The notes under the pieces are model-generated. The model had not been told where the DNA came from. It did no database searches and saw nothing but the letters and a program-made list of their open reading frames with translations. Of a stretch of 56,754 nucleotides of DNA, positions 1 through 11,200 are shown piece by piece. How positions within the stretch are numbered: position 1 is the stretch's first letter; the number at the start of each line of letters is the position of its first letter. The position numbers and the translations under genes were made by a program. Source of the DNA: Guillardia theta CCMP2712 (lineage: Eukaryota; Cryptophyceae; Pyrenomonadales; Geminigeraceae); NCBI RefSeq assembly GCF_000315625.1, contig NW_005434629.1, positions 168,153 through 224,906 on the forward strand. The letters run 5' to 3'.

Positions 1-2030
1 TTTGTCGGCTCTGTCTCCCCGTACAGCTTGCTGATCTCGTCCTGCAGAAGCTCCATGCCCACCGCTCCTCCTCCTCCAGCTGCCGATACCTGTGCTGCTC
101 CAGGAGGCTCGGCCTCCTCTCCATCGAACCCTCCGAACTCCCCAAAGTCGTCTTCAGCTGTCTCCATGTATCCTGCTACCTCTGATATCCCTGCCAACGT
201 TTTGCTTCTATCCTCCTGCTCTATTCCTTGGTGGATATCGTGGAAGAGATCGACTGCCCTGCCAGTCTTGACCACATCCGATGCACTTTTGTTCCCTGAA
301 AAGACAGGCAGTCAGGCAGCAAGCAGCAAAAGAGACATGTAACAACCCTTCATCAAGGAAACTTCATTTGAAGAGTCGGGCAGAACGTCAGAGAGCTGTC
401 CTTGAACCAGGTTATTGTCATCCTCCGCCAGGCTCCAGTCGAACAATCTTTCACCCTGCTGGTCGATGTACTGAGGCATCGGGTACGGGTGGTCGGCATC
501 GCTCCCCCCCTTATCATTGTATTCCTCGAAGTCGCCAAATTCATCTTCACTGGATATCCACTCGTTTCCTTTCGACGGGCCCGGCTCTGCCTCTTGTGCG
601 AGCAGCAAGTTTGCAGCTGCTTCAGTGTTCCAATCGCACTTTTCAAGTGCGACCGTTGCCGCCTTGGAGTCGAATCCGAGCTCAGTCAAGTACTGGACAG
701 GATTGAGCTTGAACTCCATCGTCCCTGGCGCATGTACACGATGATCTTCATGTCTTCTTTCACTTGAGGGGTCTGTACCCTGCCCCGCAGCCCCTGACTC
801 GTGCACATCGTTCGCTTCTTCGTCGAAGGCTGAAGCAAAATCGCCGAATTGATCACCCGCATCAGCATCATTCACAGCTCGAGTGTCATCTCCATTGAAA
901 GCCTCAAAGTTGCCAAAATCGTCATCCTGAGCAGGAGGAGTCTCTTCGTTCGAATCAACAATTCCAAGATCTTCCTGCACGAGCTTGGTGAAGACGTCAT
1001 ACGCCTTGGAAGGAGCGGAGGGTTTCTGGTGTAGGTGCTGCTGCGGGTCAATCATTTTGGTTGGAGTGGTCTTCATCAGATCCCTCAGCTTCGGCTTCGG
1101 CTTCGATTCTTCAGCGAAGAGATCTAGAATGTGGACAGCCTTCGTAACGATGTTCCTTCTCACCGCACCATGACTATCGAGTGGAGTGTCTATCTTCGCA
1201 GGTTCAGCCAGCGACAAGAGATCTTCAAGGATCGGCGTTGGGGCCTGTGAGCCATCGCTACTAGCAGGAATCATCTCACTCCCGACAGAGACAGGCTCTT
1301 GCGCTAATGGCGGATCCTGCGAGGGAACATGAGCCACACTGCCCAGAAGGTCGACAGAGGGCTCTGGCTGCACATCAGGCTGTGGAGGTTCTGCTGACAC
1401 AAAGGCAGACTCGAAGTCACCGAAGTCATCGTCGACGCCTTGGCCCTCGAAGTCACCGAAGTCATCTTCCACTGGCTGATGCTGCTGCACGAATGGCTGC
1501 TGCTGCTGCTGCATGAACACTTGCTGCTGATGATGATCCATGAACTTTTGTTGTTGCTGCTGTGGATGCATGTATGAATTCTGATGCTGATGCTGATGCT
1601 GATGCTGATGCTGCATGTAAGGAAACTGTTGTGGCTGCCATTGCGGCTGCACATAGGATTGCGGCTGCTGCTGCTGCTGCTGCTGCTGCTGCAAAGGCGA
1701 AGTTGGAGCATCCAGCCCCCCTGCCCTTGCCGACGAGATGAGTTCATGGCTCAAGGCTGAGGGGAGTGGGAATCCTAGTTTGACACAGTCAACGAGATGC
1801 ATGGCGATCGCAAACTCTGGGAGGTCGAGGCAGCCATCATGCGAGAGGTCGCTGAGGTCCCAGATAGTCCTGAGGGTCGCTACAGAAAGTCCGGAGCTGG
1901 CAAGAACTGGACGCGCCTGAAGGCCAGTGAGGACGTGGCCTGAGGATACCGACCGAAAGAGGGAGGAATACTGGAGGAACTGCGGCTTCTGGATACTTGA
2001 AGGGTGGATTGATCGATGGTTCGGAATCAT
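1..2030 (-). CDS. EH-domain/UBA endocytic adaptor-like protein, C-terminus outside the window
   Basis: Probable endocytic or vesicle-coat adaptor. From the ATG at 2030 the protein starts with an EH domain (about residues 15-90; TIWDLSDLSHDGCLDLPEF and AMHLVDCVKLG are typical of the EF-hand-like fold that binds NPF peptides). A Gln/His-rich stretch follows (about 110-190), then at least five acidic-aromatic motifs of the type DDFGDFE, which in other adaptors bind the gamma-adaptin/GGA ear, and a UBA domain (about 415-460, LTELGFDSKAATVALEKCDW). A 51-bp intron (296-346; donor AAG|GTTGTT, acceptor TTTTCAG on the minus strand) joins a second exon at 1-295 that continues in frame with another DDFGEF motif and runs off the left edge. 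In-frame codons reach upstream to about 2060, but 2030 is the first ATG. The domain order resembles EPS15/Ede1-like proteins; the exact orthologue is not clear. Confidence 0.85.
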
Positions 2031-2056
2031 AATCCTCCTCCACTCCTTGCTCTGCT

Positions 2057-2420
2057 TCACCTCTCCTTCAGCTCTCCTTCAGCTCTCCTTCAGCTCTCCT
2101 TCAGCTCTCCTTCACCTCTCCTTCAGCTCTCCTTCAGCTCTCCTTCAGCTCTCCTTCAGCTCTCCTTCAGCTCTCCTTCAGCTCTCCTTCACCTCTCCTT
2201 CAGCTCTCCTTCACCTCTCCTTCAGCTCTCCTTCAGCTCTCCTTCAGCTCTCCTTCAGCTCTCCTTCAGCTCTCCTTCACCTCTCCTTCACCTCTCCTTC
2301 AGCTCTCCTTCAGCTCTCCTTCAGCTCTCCTTCAGCTCTCCTTCAGCTCTCCTTCACCTCTCCTTCAGCTCTCCTTCAGCTCTCCTTCAGCTCTCCTTCA
2401 GCTCTCCTTCAGCTCTCCTC
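2057..2420. repeat. 11-bp tandem repeat, about 33 copies
   Basis: A nearly uninterrupted array of CTCTCCTTCAG (plus strand), with a recurrent variant CTCTCCTTCAC. It begins just upstream of the EH-protein start codon. Because 11 is not a multiple of 3, the array has a 33-nt reading period and is open in several forward frames, giving repetitive Ser/Leu-rich 11-residue translations that I do not regard as a gene. It may be part of the 5' leader or promoter of the minus-strand EH gene. Confidence 0.95.
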
Positions 2421-3167
2421 GCTCGCTCTCAGTATCGACCTGACCCCCAGTCACCACCACCAGCCTGCTCCGCCTGCATCCTCTCCTGTGGTTGAGTAAA
2501 TATTTTAAAAACAGCTCCGTAGTCCGGAAGCAGTGGGCCCTTGAACTTCGGAAGGCGGCCGCCGGGCCCGGCACAGGGCCTCAGGCGGCCGGGCCCCCGC
2601 TTGTCACTTTGCGGCCGCTGCCAACCAACACTGCCGCTCCTGCCTCCGGCCGCTGCCTGTCGAACGCCGCCCGGCCTCTTTCCGACGGACAGTACGGTAA
2701 ATTCCTCCGAACTTCGGAATCGGAGGCCCCTCGCGGGGCGAGCGGCCTGGGCGGCGCCGGCCCCGTCACGGTGGAGCTTGAGTCAGTCTGGCCGCCTCAG
2801 CGCCACCGGCGTACGGTAGCGAGTCAGGCTGGGGCCCGGCGGCCGCATCCCCGTGGTACCGTGACAATGATGGTCATGACCCCGCGATGATAGTACACTG
2901 ACGGTACTGTACGGTATGTCGGGACCGTCGGACACTGCGGCATGATGTCGGGAAGGCCATAACTTTCAAAGGTACTCAGGGTGACTGTATGAGGGGCTGA
3001 AAAAGGCTCTCCTACCACTAACGGGGGCAAGTTCGGGACCGCGGACGGTTCCGACGAGAGGCGCCAACACAGTAGCCTCCCCTTCGTTTTCACTGTCACT
3101 GTCACTCAGCTTGACCTTCAAGCCGCTGCCGGGACACTCGCGAGGCACTTGGAATGAACCCTACAAG
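2421..3167. other. GC-rich repetitive intergenic island
   Basis: No supported gene. The stretch is very GC-rich around 2530-2860 (runs of GGCCGGGCCC type) and contains the palindrome-like motif GAACTTCGGA twice (about 2543 and 2709). The same motif occurs near 54400 and 54518, so this looks like part of a dispersed repeat family. From about 2860 to 3110 the sequence becomes less GC-rich, with repeated GGTAC-type words and CACTGTCACTGTCACT. Confidence 0.6.
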
Positions 3168-4112
3168 ATGGTGTCTGCCCGCCAGTCTAGGCTTTGCCGC
3201 TCCCCAGTCCCGCTGGTCTGTTTTGTCTGCTGCGAGCATGATGGGGGGCCCGGAGATCGCCGGCTCCTACTCCGAATGCTACCACGCTTCCCAGCCGCTT
3301 GCGTGCAAGTACGAACGTTCACCGCATGGACTGGTCCTTCCGATAGCGTTTTAAGATATGTCCGGAAGGCGTGCAAGCTTCTGGAGCGTACAATTCCGGA
3401 TTCGAGCACTTATCTCGTTGCGTTGTGCATGCAGGAGATGGAGAAGGAGGTGCTGCTGCAGGACAAGGAGAAGGAGAAGGAGCTGCTGCTGAAGGAGAAG
3501 GAGAAGGAGAAGGAGCTGCTGCTGAAGGACATGAAGAGGGATCAAAGGGACATTGCTAATCACTACAAGCGTCAGCTGTCCCACCACACTCGAAGGTGTG
3601 CATTTGAAAGTTGTTTGAAATATGCATAATAATGTTGCCAACATAGGTATCTGCTTGAGGTGCTGTTTAGGGAAGTGGTTGATATTGCTCAATGCTATCA
3701 GAACGAGGCGGTCCAATCTGTGTCGCAAAAGTTGCCGCAGAAGTATTGGAGTCTCATCAAGCGAAGACAGATTTCTATGAGTAACATATATTGGCTCTTG
3801 GAGAGCCAGGAAAGCTTCCGAAGTGCAGTATGGAAAGAGATCGGGTTACCCGAGGACCTTGCGATACCCACCTACCGTGGCAATCTGGACAATATGTTGT
3901 ACGGGCAGCTCTCTGACGGCATTCACGGGCCATCGGGGGCGTTTGTGTATCTATCTTCCAAGACGGCTGACGTGGAGGTCAGGTTTTTCAGTGAGGTTGC
4001 ACAGATTTTCAACAAGAAGGTACGCTTTTTCGACGACGTATCAGCAGACGCGGGAGAGAACAACGAGGCTAAGTCTGATAGTTCGGCCGGAGCCGCCCGA
4101 GCCTGCCAGTGA
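3168..4112 (+). CDS. Hypothetical protein with a Lys/Glu-rich coiled coil
   Basis: Two exons, 3168-3595 and 3647-4112, separated by a 51-bp intron (donor CGAAG|GTGTGC, acceptor AACATAG); together 894 nt, 297 residues plus stop. The first exon ends in a heptad-like coiled coil built from KEKEKELLL repeats (about residues 85-115). The second is an ordinary globular stretch (WSLIKRRQISMSNIYWLLES; later IGLPEDLAIPTYRGNLDNML) with a hydrophilic tail. I do not recognise a family. The start is uncertain: an in-frame Met exists at 3168, but the N-terminal 50 residues are Arg/Pro/Cys-rich and may derive from the flanking repeats, so a later Met is possible. It sits alone between two repeat islands. 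Confidence 0.6.
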
Positions 4113-5239
4113 GCGATAGAGTCCAGTGCACAAGGATAATTACGAAAGAATCGATTGAGCGAATTCAATGATTCGTGCTCTAAGTGGCACCGCCGCAGGT
4201 GCAGCATTACTGCGGGCTGCAAACTTTCTTTGTCATACTTGGAATCGATCAATCAAATTACAACGATCATCACAACTTGACAACATGCTCTCAAGTTTTG
4301 GTAGAAAGTCTTCCCTCTGCAAACTTGTAGAAACTCAACGGATGCATGAGACAGAATTCTGTCCTTTCTTGCCACCACTGTTTCTACTGGTGAAACAGCG
4401 AAGGCCACGGTGCGGTATGAGGGGCGGTGCGCTCAGTACTGACAGTGACCGCGGTGACTGGCGGCCCGCCGGGCCTCAACCAGCCTCGGACACATTGTTC
4501 ACAAGTTCACTGGGCCTTCTCAGACCAACCTTCCATTGACCATCAACACTTCAAGTATTGTCAACACAGACCAATCCGGTGACCGGCATCATGTGATAGA
4601 GAGAACCCGGCGTTCAACGAACGCTGTACCGTCGCACGTGACGGTACTACGGTAGCGAACTGACTGTAGTGTCACCGACGGCCCGGTGTGCAGCTTGGTA
4701 CTACGGTAATAGACTTCCGAGAAAAGAGAAAGAAAGACTCTGAGCGAGAGAAGAGTAGGGGGGAAGAACTTAGAGGGAGGAAGACAGGTAGAAAGACGAG
4801 ATTTGAGGACTTGGGGAGACCCCAAACTTATACTATGATCAGTAGCATTCACCAGGGGCCAACACACCCCGACTCCGGGATGGTTCCTCTGGTCATCTGA
4901 TCCTTTCCTCGTCGCTTCTGCCGCATTCAACTTGCAACCTCGAGCCCGTTAGAATGCTAAAGTAGAGAACATGTCTTGAAAGTTCTTACAAGCCTGGCCG
5001 AACCGTTCTTCCCTGCCGGCAGCCGCTCAGCCGCTGCACTCGGAGGCAGCATCGTAACGGTGGGCCGGCGTCACGGTCGCATTCAAGCCATACATACGCG
5101 GGCACAGGTGATGAAGAGGGAGAACGTGACGCAGTGACTCACCGGGGCTCGTCGCCTCAGTCACCGGTCATTGTCCTCATACTGATTTTTAACTTAACTT
5201 GACCGGGATAGAGGTCACCGGTGTCCAGTCAGAAGGAAG
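4113..5239. other. Intergenic region with repeat fragments
   Basis: No gene supported. It contains short words also seen in other islands of the window (GGTACTACGGTA near 4642 and 4696; GGCCCGG near 4460) and, near 5182, the AT-rich motif CTGATTTTTAACTTAACTT that recurs almost exactly near 54425 and 54565. The segment 4720-4800 is purine-rich. Confidence 0.5.
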
Positions 5240-5630
5240 CTATCACCAGTGCAAAGTTGGTCATCAATGGGGGTAGTCCAGTGCAAAGTTGTGTTGGTCA
5301 TCAAGGGGGGTAGTCCAGTGCAAAGTTGCTCATCAAGGGGGGTAGTCCAGTGCAAAGTTGCTCATCAAGGGGGGTAGTCCAGCGGTGCAACGTTGCTCAT
5401 CAAGGGGGGTAGTCCAACGGTGCAAAGTTGGTTATCAATGGGGGTAGTCCAGTGTAAAGTTGCTCATCAAGGGGGGTAGTCCAACGGTGCAAAGTTGGTC
5501 ATCACTGAGTCAAGGGGGGTAGTCCAACGGTGCAAAGTTGGTCATCAAGGGGGGTAGTCCAACGGTGCAAAGTTGGTCATCAAGGGGGGTAGTCCAACGG
5601 TGCAAAGTTGGTCATCGAGCGGGGTAGTCC
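5240..5630. repeat. Minisatellite, roughly 32-36 bp unit, about 10 copies
   Basis: Imperfect tandem copies of a unit containing GTGCAAAGTTG, GTCATCAAGG and GGGGTAGTCCA. Copies differ by presence or absence of ACGGT and by small substitutions, so unit length alternates between about 32 and 36 bp. There are no spacers of independent sequence between units. It lies about 200 bp upstream of the secreted-protein gene at 5846. Confidence 0.9.
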
Positions 5631-5845
5631 TAAACTAGCAAACCTTTTAGGGTAAGGTTCCAGCTGACTCAGTACTGCTATCTTCTGTATGAGATGTAAA
5701 ACTTCTGTACCATGAATTTTTTCTCTTGGCTCAAAATAAGATGCCCATGTGTACCGTTCACCTGAAAAGATGGTACAAACATGCTTTCATAAGGTACAAA
5801 GAAACTTCAGGAGAGCCCCGCCCAGCTACCAGAATCTTGCGAACG

Positions 5846-7196
5846 ATGAGAGGAGCAGGCACCAGACATCTCTCAGTCCTCGTGCTGCTGTGCATGACAG
5901 GACTGTCGCCGTCAGATGCGCTGTATGAGGGAAAGAGTGAGATGTTTCAAGAAGATGCTTTCCTTGGCGGCAAGTACATCCAGCTAGGGTTCAGGCCTAC
6001 AGGAAAGCTAGGAACCGATGTGCAACCTGCTGACTTGTACACCCGACAAGGTAAGCCCGTTCACGCGCCTTGTTGTGCACTTTGAGCTCTCTGACATGAT
6101 CTCTCCGCAGGAGCATGGGCAGGAGGGATGAGTCTTCTCGGGGATGCCGATGGCTTCGGAGAGGGAGCAGACCTGCGGATCGATTACTTCCTGCCTGGAT
6201 CACCTGCGGAAGGTATGTCGCCCTCTTGCCTAGCTGCCATGCTCGGCTTGCTGCAGTGAGTGACCATGCCCAACACCAGGCTTCCGTGCCGGGTACAGAC
6301 TGTCTGGGAACGGTACTGTGCACGAAGGAGACAATTTCGGGCATTTTGTTTACAACGCGTCCAAGGATCCATACCTGTCGGCGGTGACAGTCGCTATGCT
6401 GGGGGATCTTTCGGTTGAGATAGAGACCAGCTTTCAACCCCAAGACTTCTATTTCCTCACGAGAGCCAAACTCAAGAACACGGGCTCCAACACGCTGGAT
6501 GACGTGAGGTACATGCGGTACGCGGACCCTGACAACACGGTTGACATGGGAGGAAGCTTCACCACCATCAATGAGATTCTCTGCAGCCGAGGTCTTGGCC
6601 AGCCATGCAGCGCGATCTCCGCCGAGAGCTACGGGGCCGACGACCCTTATTTGGACGTGAGCGGAAACAAGACCGCTGTTGTCTTCTACTACACGACAGA
6701 TGATCGTGCAAGGTTGTTCACGGGAAACTGGGGTCTGAGCATCTACGATCCACATGTATATGACAACGCTCTCAACTCCATGTACGAGATCCAGGATGGG
6801 ATGATTTACATCACGTTCGATGTCGGAAGCCTTGCAGCAGGGGAGGAACAAGTCGTCGAGTACTACACGGTTGCGGGGTTCGGTCCTCCTCGCGCTCTGC
6901 TGCGGCAGTTCGAGTCGAGCATCGCAGGAGGAGGCAAGTGTGAGCTGACACAGACATGGGGAGAGATCATCGGTCACTTGACTCGCAACGACGGCAGCTT
7001 CACCACGGGAGGGATGGGGCAGTTGATGACGGAGTCTCATCAGGTGTGGGTATGTCAGAAGCTTCACTCATGTGCTCTTGAGCTTTCCAAGGTTGTCAAT
7101 GACTCCTACTGCTTCGTCTACAATGAGAACACGACCATCTTTGAGCCTTGGGGGCTCAACTCAACTCTCAACCTACTCAGACCACCGTCTCATTGA
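5846..7196 (+). CDS. Secreted protein with a bacterial-like extracellular domain
   Basis: Three exons: 5846-6050, 6111-6212 and 6280-7196, with introns of 60 and 67 bp bearing clear GTAAGC/GTATGT donors and CAG acceptors. The sum is 1224 nt, 407 residues. The start gives a classic signal peptide (MRGAGTRHLSVLVLLCMTGL, then SPSDA). The body is rich in Asp, Thr, Tyr and Gly with beta-strand-like pattern, e.g. LDDVRYMRYADPDNTVDMGG and YITFDVGSLAAGEEQVV. The combination of an RYMR.FDPDNT-like segment, a displayed-FYY stretch and a V.SLA.GE strand recalls, from memory, extracellular proteins of proteobacteria and cyanobacteria; this homology is an inference I could not test. No membrane anchor is seen at the C-terminus (LLRPPSH). 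A possible 42-nt intron near 7050-7091 cannot be excluded. Confidence 0.8.
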
Positions 7197-8276
7197 GTCA
7201 TGCTCAACCTCAGTGGCAAGGCGCTCCGCAATAAGATAGTGCCAAGTTTACTAAGTTACAACCCCAGCGCGGCGGGTGCCACGGTGCTTGAGGGCATGCG
7301 CCGGAGACCTTGCCGCAGTGAGGTCCACGGCTGCAGTCCGAGCCTCGCAGGTCGGACCGGCGGTGGCCACGGTTCACTGTTCCGTCTGGGGCCAGCCGCC
7401 GGACCGCCCGCTGCTGTAGCGTGTATTATGATATGATAATTGAACCGATCTCGCGGCCTTGTGCTATTTCAATAAAATGGCTGGCGATCATGGCACAGCC
7501 TCACGGTGCCCCTGCGGCCCCCGGGCCCCCGGCCCTGGCGGCAGCGCCCGGCGGGCGGCGGCAATGATTGAACTTTAGGCTTCGACCGTACGGTCGGACA
7601 GGCCGCGCTCCGAGTCAGGTTTCACTAGGATAGATTCGCTGTCCTCGATTGCCAGTAGACCAGCCTATGATGAGTAAAACTGTTATACCTGAGTTGTGAC
7701 ATTTGACTAAAATACGATCATGGAGATCGGGGGGAGGAGAAGGCGAGGAGGAGGAGCTGGAGGAGGAGGGGAGGGAGGTGAATGAGAGGGGAGGAGGCGT
7801 TGACAGAGTAGATGCGAGACAAAGGTTGAGAGACATGTGAAGCACAGAGGGAAGGGCGTTAGAGGCAAGGAGAGCGCAGCAGGGCATAGCAGCAGCAGCG
7901 ATTAGAGCAGTGGAGAGGGCAAGAGAGCGTTGCGAGCAGCTACATCATGCAAGAGTGAGAAAACCCATGAGATCAGTATGAAGAGACAATGAAGATAATA
8001 GTCTAATCAGAGAGATGAATTTGTCAAATGATTAAAGGGAGAGAGAAGAGGGAAAGGAAAGGTCATGTAATCATCAGCTTTTGAAGGGCATTCCTGATGT
8101 TCTGATATAATTCCCCTGCACAACCCCCCCCCCCCCCCCTCCACTCTCCTCTCTTCCGGATCCTTTTCCTGCCATTTGCTTGTTTTTGCCATCAATCCCC
8201 CCACGTTCTATTGCTCGGTGGGGACTCAGCGGCAAATTCCCTGTGCGAGAAGCGGAGCTGATAGCGGCATGTAGGG
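7197..8276. other. Intergenic region, GC-rich then polypurine
   Basis: No gene supported. 7250-7620 is a GC-rich island (GGCCCCCGGGCCCCCGG near 7516). 7720-8070 is G/A-rich. A run of C (about 8122-8138) precedes the gene starting at 8277. An AATAAA-like signal (CAATAAAATGG near 7470) may serve the upstream gene. Confidence 0.5.
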
Positions 8277-11200
8277 ATGTCCGAGGACGACACTTTTGCA
8301 GGGGGGACACGCGTGCGCGTGTGCTACTCCGATGGGTTCTGGTACTATGGGAGCATCGATGACTTCCATGAGCCGACGGGGAAGTATCGAATCTCGCTCG
8401 ATGAAGGGGACAGGTGCCGCTCCGTCGGGCCCGGCAGTGGCGGCTGACAGGCTGGTGGTTTCAGGATCTTTGTGGCCTTACCAGACGTAGACGTCGAGAT
8501 CCTTGAGACAGGTCAGAGAAGTCGCTCCCAGGTGTCGTCATTCTGATCTCATGTGATCAGGAGCTGTTGGCATGCGCAAGGGGACGCAGCCTGTCCGCGC
8601 AGGACGGGCTGGCAACTTCAAGCACCGTCGGGTCCCCCATCAGGTGGGTTCCCCCTTGCCGATGTCGAGCTTGTTGCTTGTCCTGATCCCCTTGGACCAG
8701 GTTGAAAGATACATGCCGGGAGAAGAAATGCACGTCCAGTAATTCCGCATGATCCTTTCCTCTCGTTTCATGACTGTTCTGAGCAGCAACAAGCCACATG
8801 CTCACGCCAAGAAAAGCGAACCCACGCCCCAGAAGTCTCCGAGCTCTGCTCCTCAGCGATCAACGCGAGGCGGCCATCACGGCCATTGGCAAGTCAACTT
8901 CGGCTTGCAGGGCAGTTTGACTGACTTCACTTGGAGCAGGAAGGCAGATGCCGTTCAGACTGAGGTACTTGCTTCCCTTATTGGATGTTCTTGCTTACGC
9001 CTTGAAAGGTAGAGGATGGCAAACAGAATAAAGCTCGAAAGCGGCTGCCCGTCGGCGAGGAGCTCTCGCTTGACGACGTGAAAGTCAAACAGGCCGGGCA
9101 ATCGCAGACCGGGCGAGGTCAGACTTGAAATGGGGCAAACGATAATCTGACAGGTAGAGCAGGCGGAAGGTCAAAGGCGAGTGCAACAGCGCTTGAGGTT
9201 GATAAGAACGAAACGCCGAACGAAAAGCCGGGAAAAAAGAAGGACGGCGCTCCTGTGCAGCCAGAGGGGGAGGCGTCCAATTTTGCCACCAGCTCAGCAC
9301 CGGAGGCGCTTCCCAAGGACCCTGTCCACAGATCGAAGAAGAGACGATCAGGTTCGACCCCCTGCTGCCTTGCCAGGGACGGGACCTGAGTGTCTTGCAG
9401 GGCCGTTGCTGTCGCACTCGAAGAACAGGAAGAAGAAGTTCAAGCTCGAAAACAAGAGCCCCAACCTGACCAGCGTCACCCCCGCTCGAGGGAGCGTTTC
9501 AGCCCCTCTGCTGAGTCTGTCCGGTCAGGAGAACCCTTCTTCCGTCCCTCCCCAGCCGGAGGCCCCCGCGGTCGCGCTGGTGGAAGGGAAGAAGGAGAGC
9601 GCCAAGACTGCAGACGCGTCGACGAAAGGAAGTAAGGGGAAGAAGAAAGTGAAAAGTGCTGTAGAGAGTCATGATGATCAGCCTGCTGTAGCCGAGGAGG
9701 TGGCAGAAAAGAGCAAGGAAGTGAAGGCAGAGAAGAAGACCAAGGAGAAAGAAGAGCACAAGGTGGAGGAACGTGCAAGTTCTGCGGTGAAAGTAGAAGA
9801 GGAAGCAACAAGCTCAACGCAGGAGGGGAACAAACCCGCTGGATCCCTTCCTGCTAAGAGGGAAAGCGCCAGCCAGAGGAGCGCGAACGAAGCAAAAAAG
9901 GCAAAAGGAGCCGAGGCAAAGTCTCCGAGAGGATCCGAAGGCAAAGGTCCAACCGCCGGTGAAGAGAAAGGGCCCAGCGCTGTGGACGGGAAGGGGTGAG
10001 CAGTGCAGAGGTGAAGACGCCACGGGGAACAGAGAGAAAGGGAGGAGCCGGTTCGGAAGTGAAGAACCAGAGGGGCAGTGACAGGAAAGGATCGCAAGGG
10101 TCCGAGGCGAAGGGAGAAGGCAGTGCGGAACCCGCTGTCACCCCTAGGGGAGCAGAGGGAAAGCGAGGAAGCAGTTCAGAGCCCAAGACGCCAAGGGGAT
10201 CAGAGGCCAAAGGAAGTGCAGAAGGGAAGGGGGAAGGGAAGGGGGATCCGAAGGGGTATGCGAAGGGGGCAAGCCGCACAGAGCCTAAAGTAGCAACTAG
10301 TGCAGAAGGGAAAGCAGGAAACGCTGTAGAGGGAAAAGACGGAGGCAGCGGGGAAGGGAAGGAGGCAGGTACAGAAGGCAGGGGAGCAAGCGGCGGGGAA
10401 GGAAAGGGGGGAAACCGCGCGGAGGGCAAGGGGGTGAAGGAGGCTGACAAGGAAGCGGCGGCTGCTATTGCAGGAAAGGCGGAGGCAGACCAGGAGCAGA
10501 GCGAAGGAGTCTGGATGCCGATGAAGAAGTTCTTGAGCGAGTCAGGAGCCTCGGAGAACGTTGGGAAGACTGTGAGATGCTGGAAGGAGGCACGTTGGGT
10601 CAAGGGGAAACTTGTCCGGCACGAGGAGGGCGCCAGTGCGAAGTCGGCGAAGGGAGAGCTGAGAATGCTGCTGGAGGATGGGGAGGAACTGCCAGTCGAT
10701 GCGCGAGAAGATGCAGAGGTGCTTTTGGATGCTGGGCAGGAGCAGCAGAAGCCTGAAGCCGAGAAGAAGACGTCCAAGGCGAAGGTGGCGAAAGGAAAAC
10801 GTAAGGGAGCGAAAAGCGAAGGGAAGGAAAAGCCCGCGGACGCCGACGAGTCTATGGGGCCGGAAAAGCCGGTCGAGGCGAGCGGCTCTGAGAATGTTGG
10901 GGAGGAGAAGGAGAGCCACCCGACGGTTGAGATCGATCGAGGAGGGAAGGGAGCGGCTGCTGGCTTGGCGAACGCGCCGTCGGGTGCCTCGACCCCTGTC
11001 CCTGCGAGGGAGACGCGGCCAAACCGCCGGTCGCAGTCGGTGGACTCGAACAGGGAGACGGGGAAGGACAAAGATGGCGGGAAGGGGGTGAAGGAGGACA
11101 AGCTTGACTCCCCGAGGGTGGAAGGAAGCAGCAACCCGCCCCAGGAAGGGAGGGGAGAGAAGGCCAAGGGCGAGCCTCAGGGTGGGCAGGAGGCGAAGAA

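Noticed and set aside
2016-2499. Two long plus-strand open frames of Ser/Leu-rich 11-residue repeats
   Set aside because: They are pure translations of the 11-bp array, which is open in several frames at once because the unit lacks stops.
5240-5630. CRISPR-like regularly spaced repeat
   Set aside because: Units abut each other, vary in length and have no unique spacers, and the host is a eukaryote. It is a minisatellite.
9981-10010. Frameshift or stop in the AP2/Tudor-like gene at 9997-9999
   Set aside because: A 50-bp intron (9959-10008, donor GTGAAG, acceptor TGCAG) with the same size as its neighbours restores the frame exactly, so no frameshift is needed.
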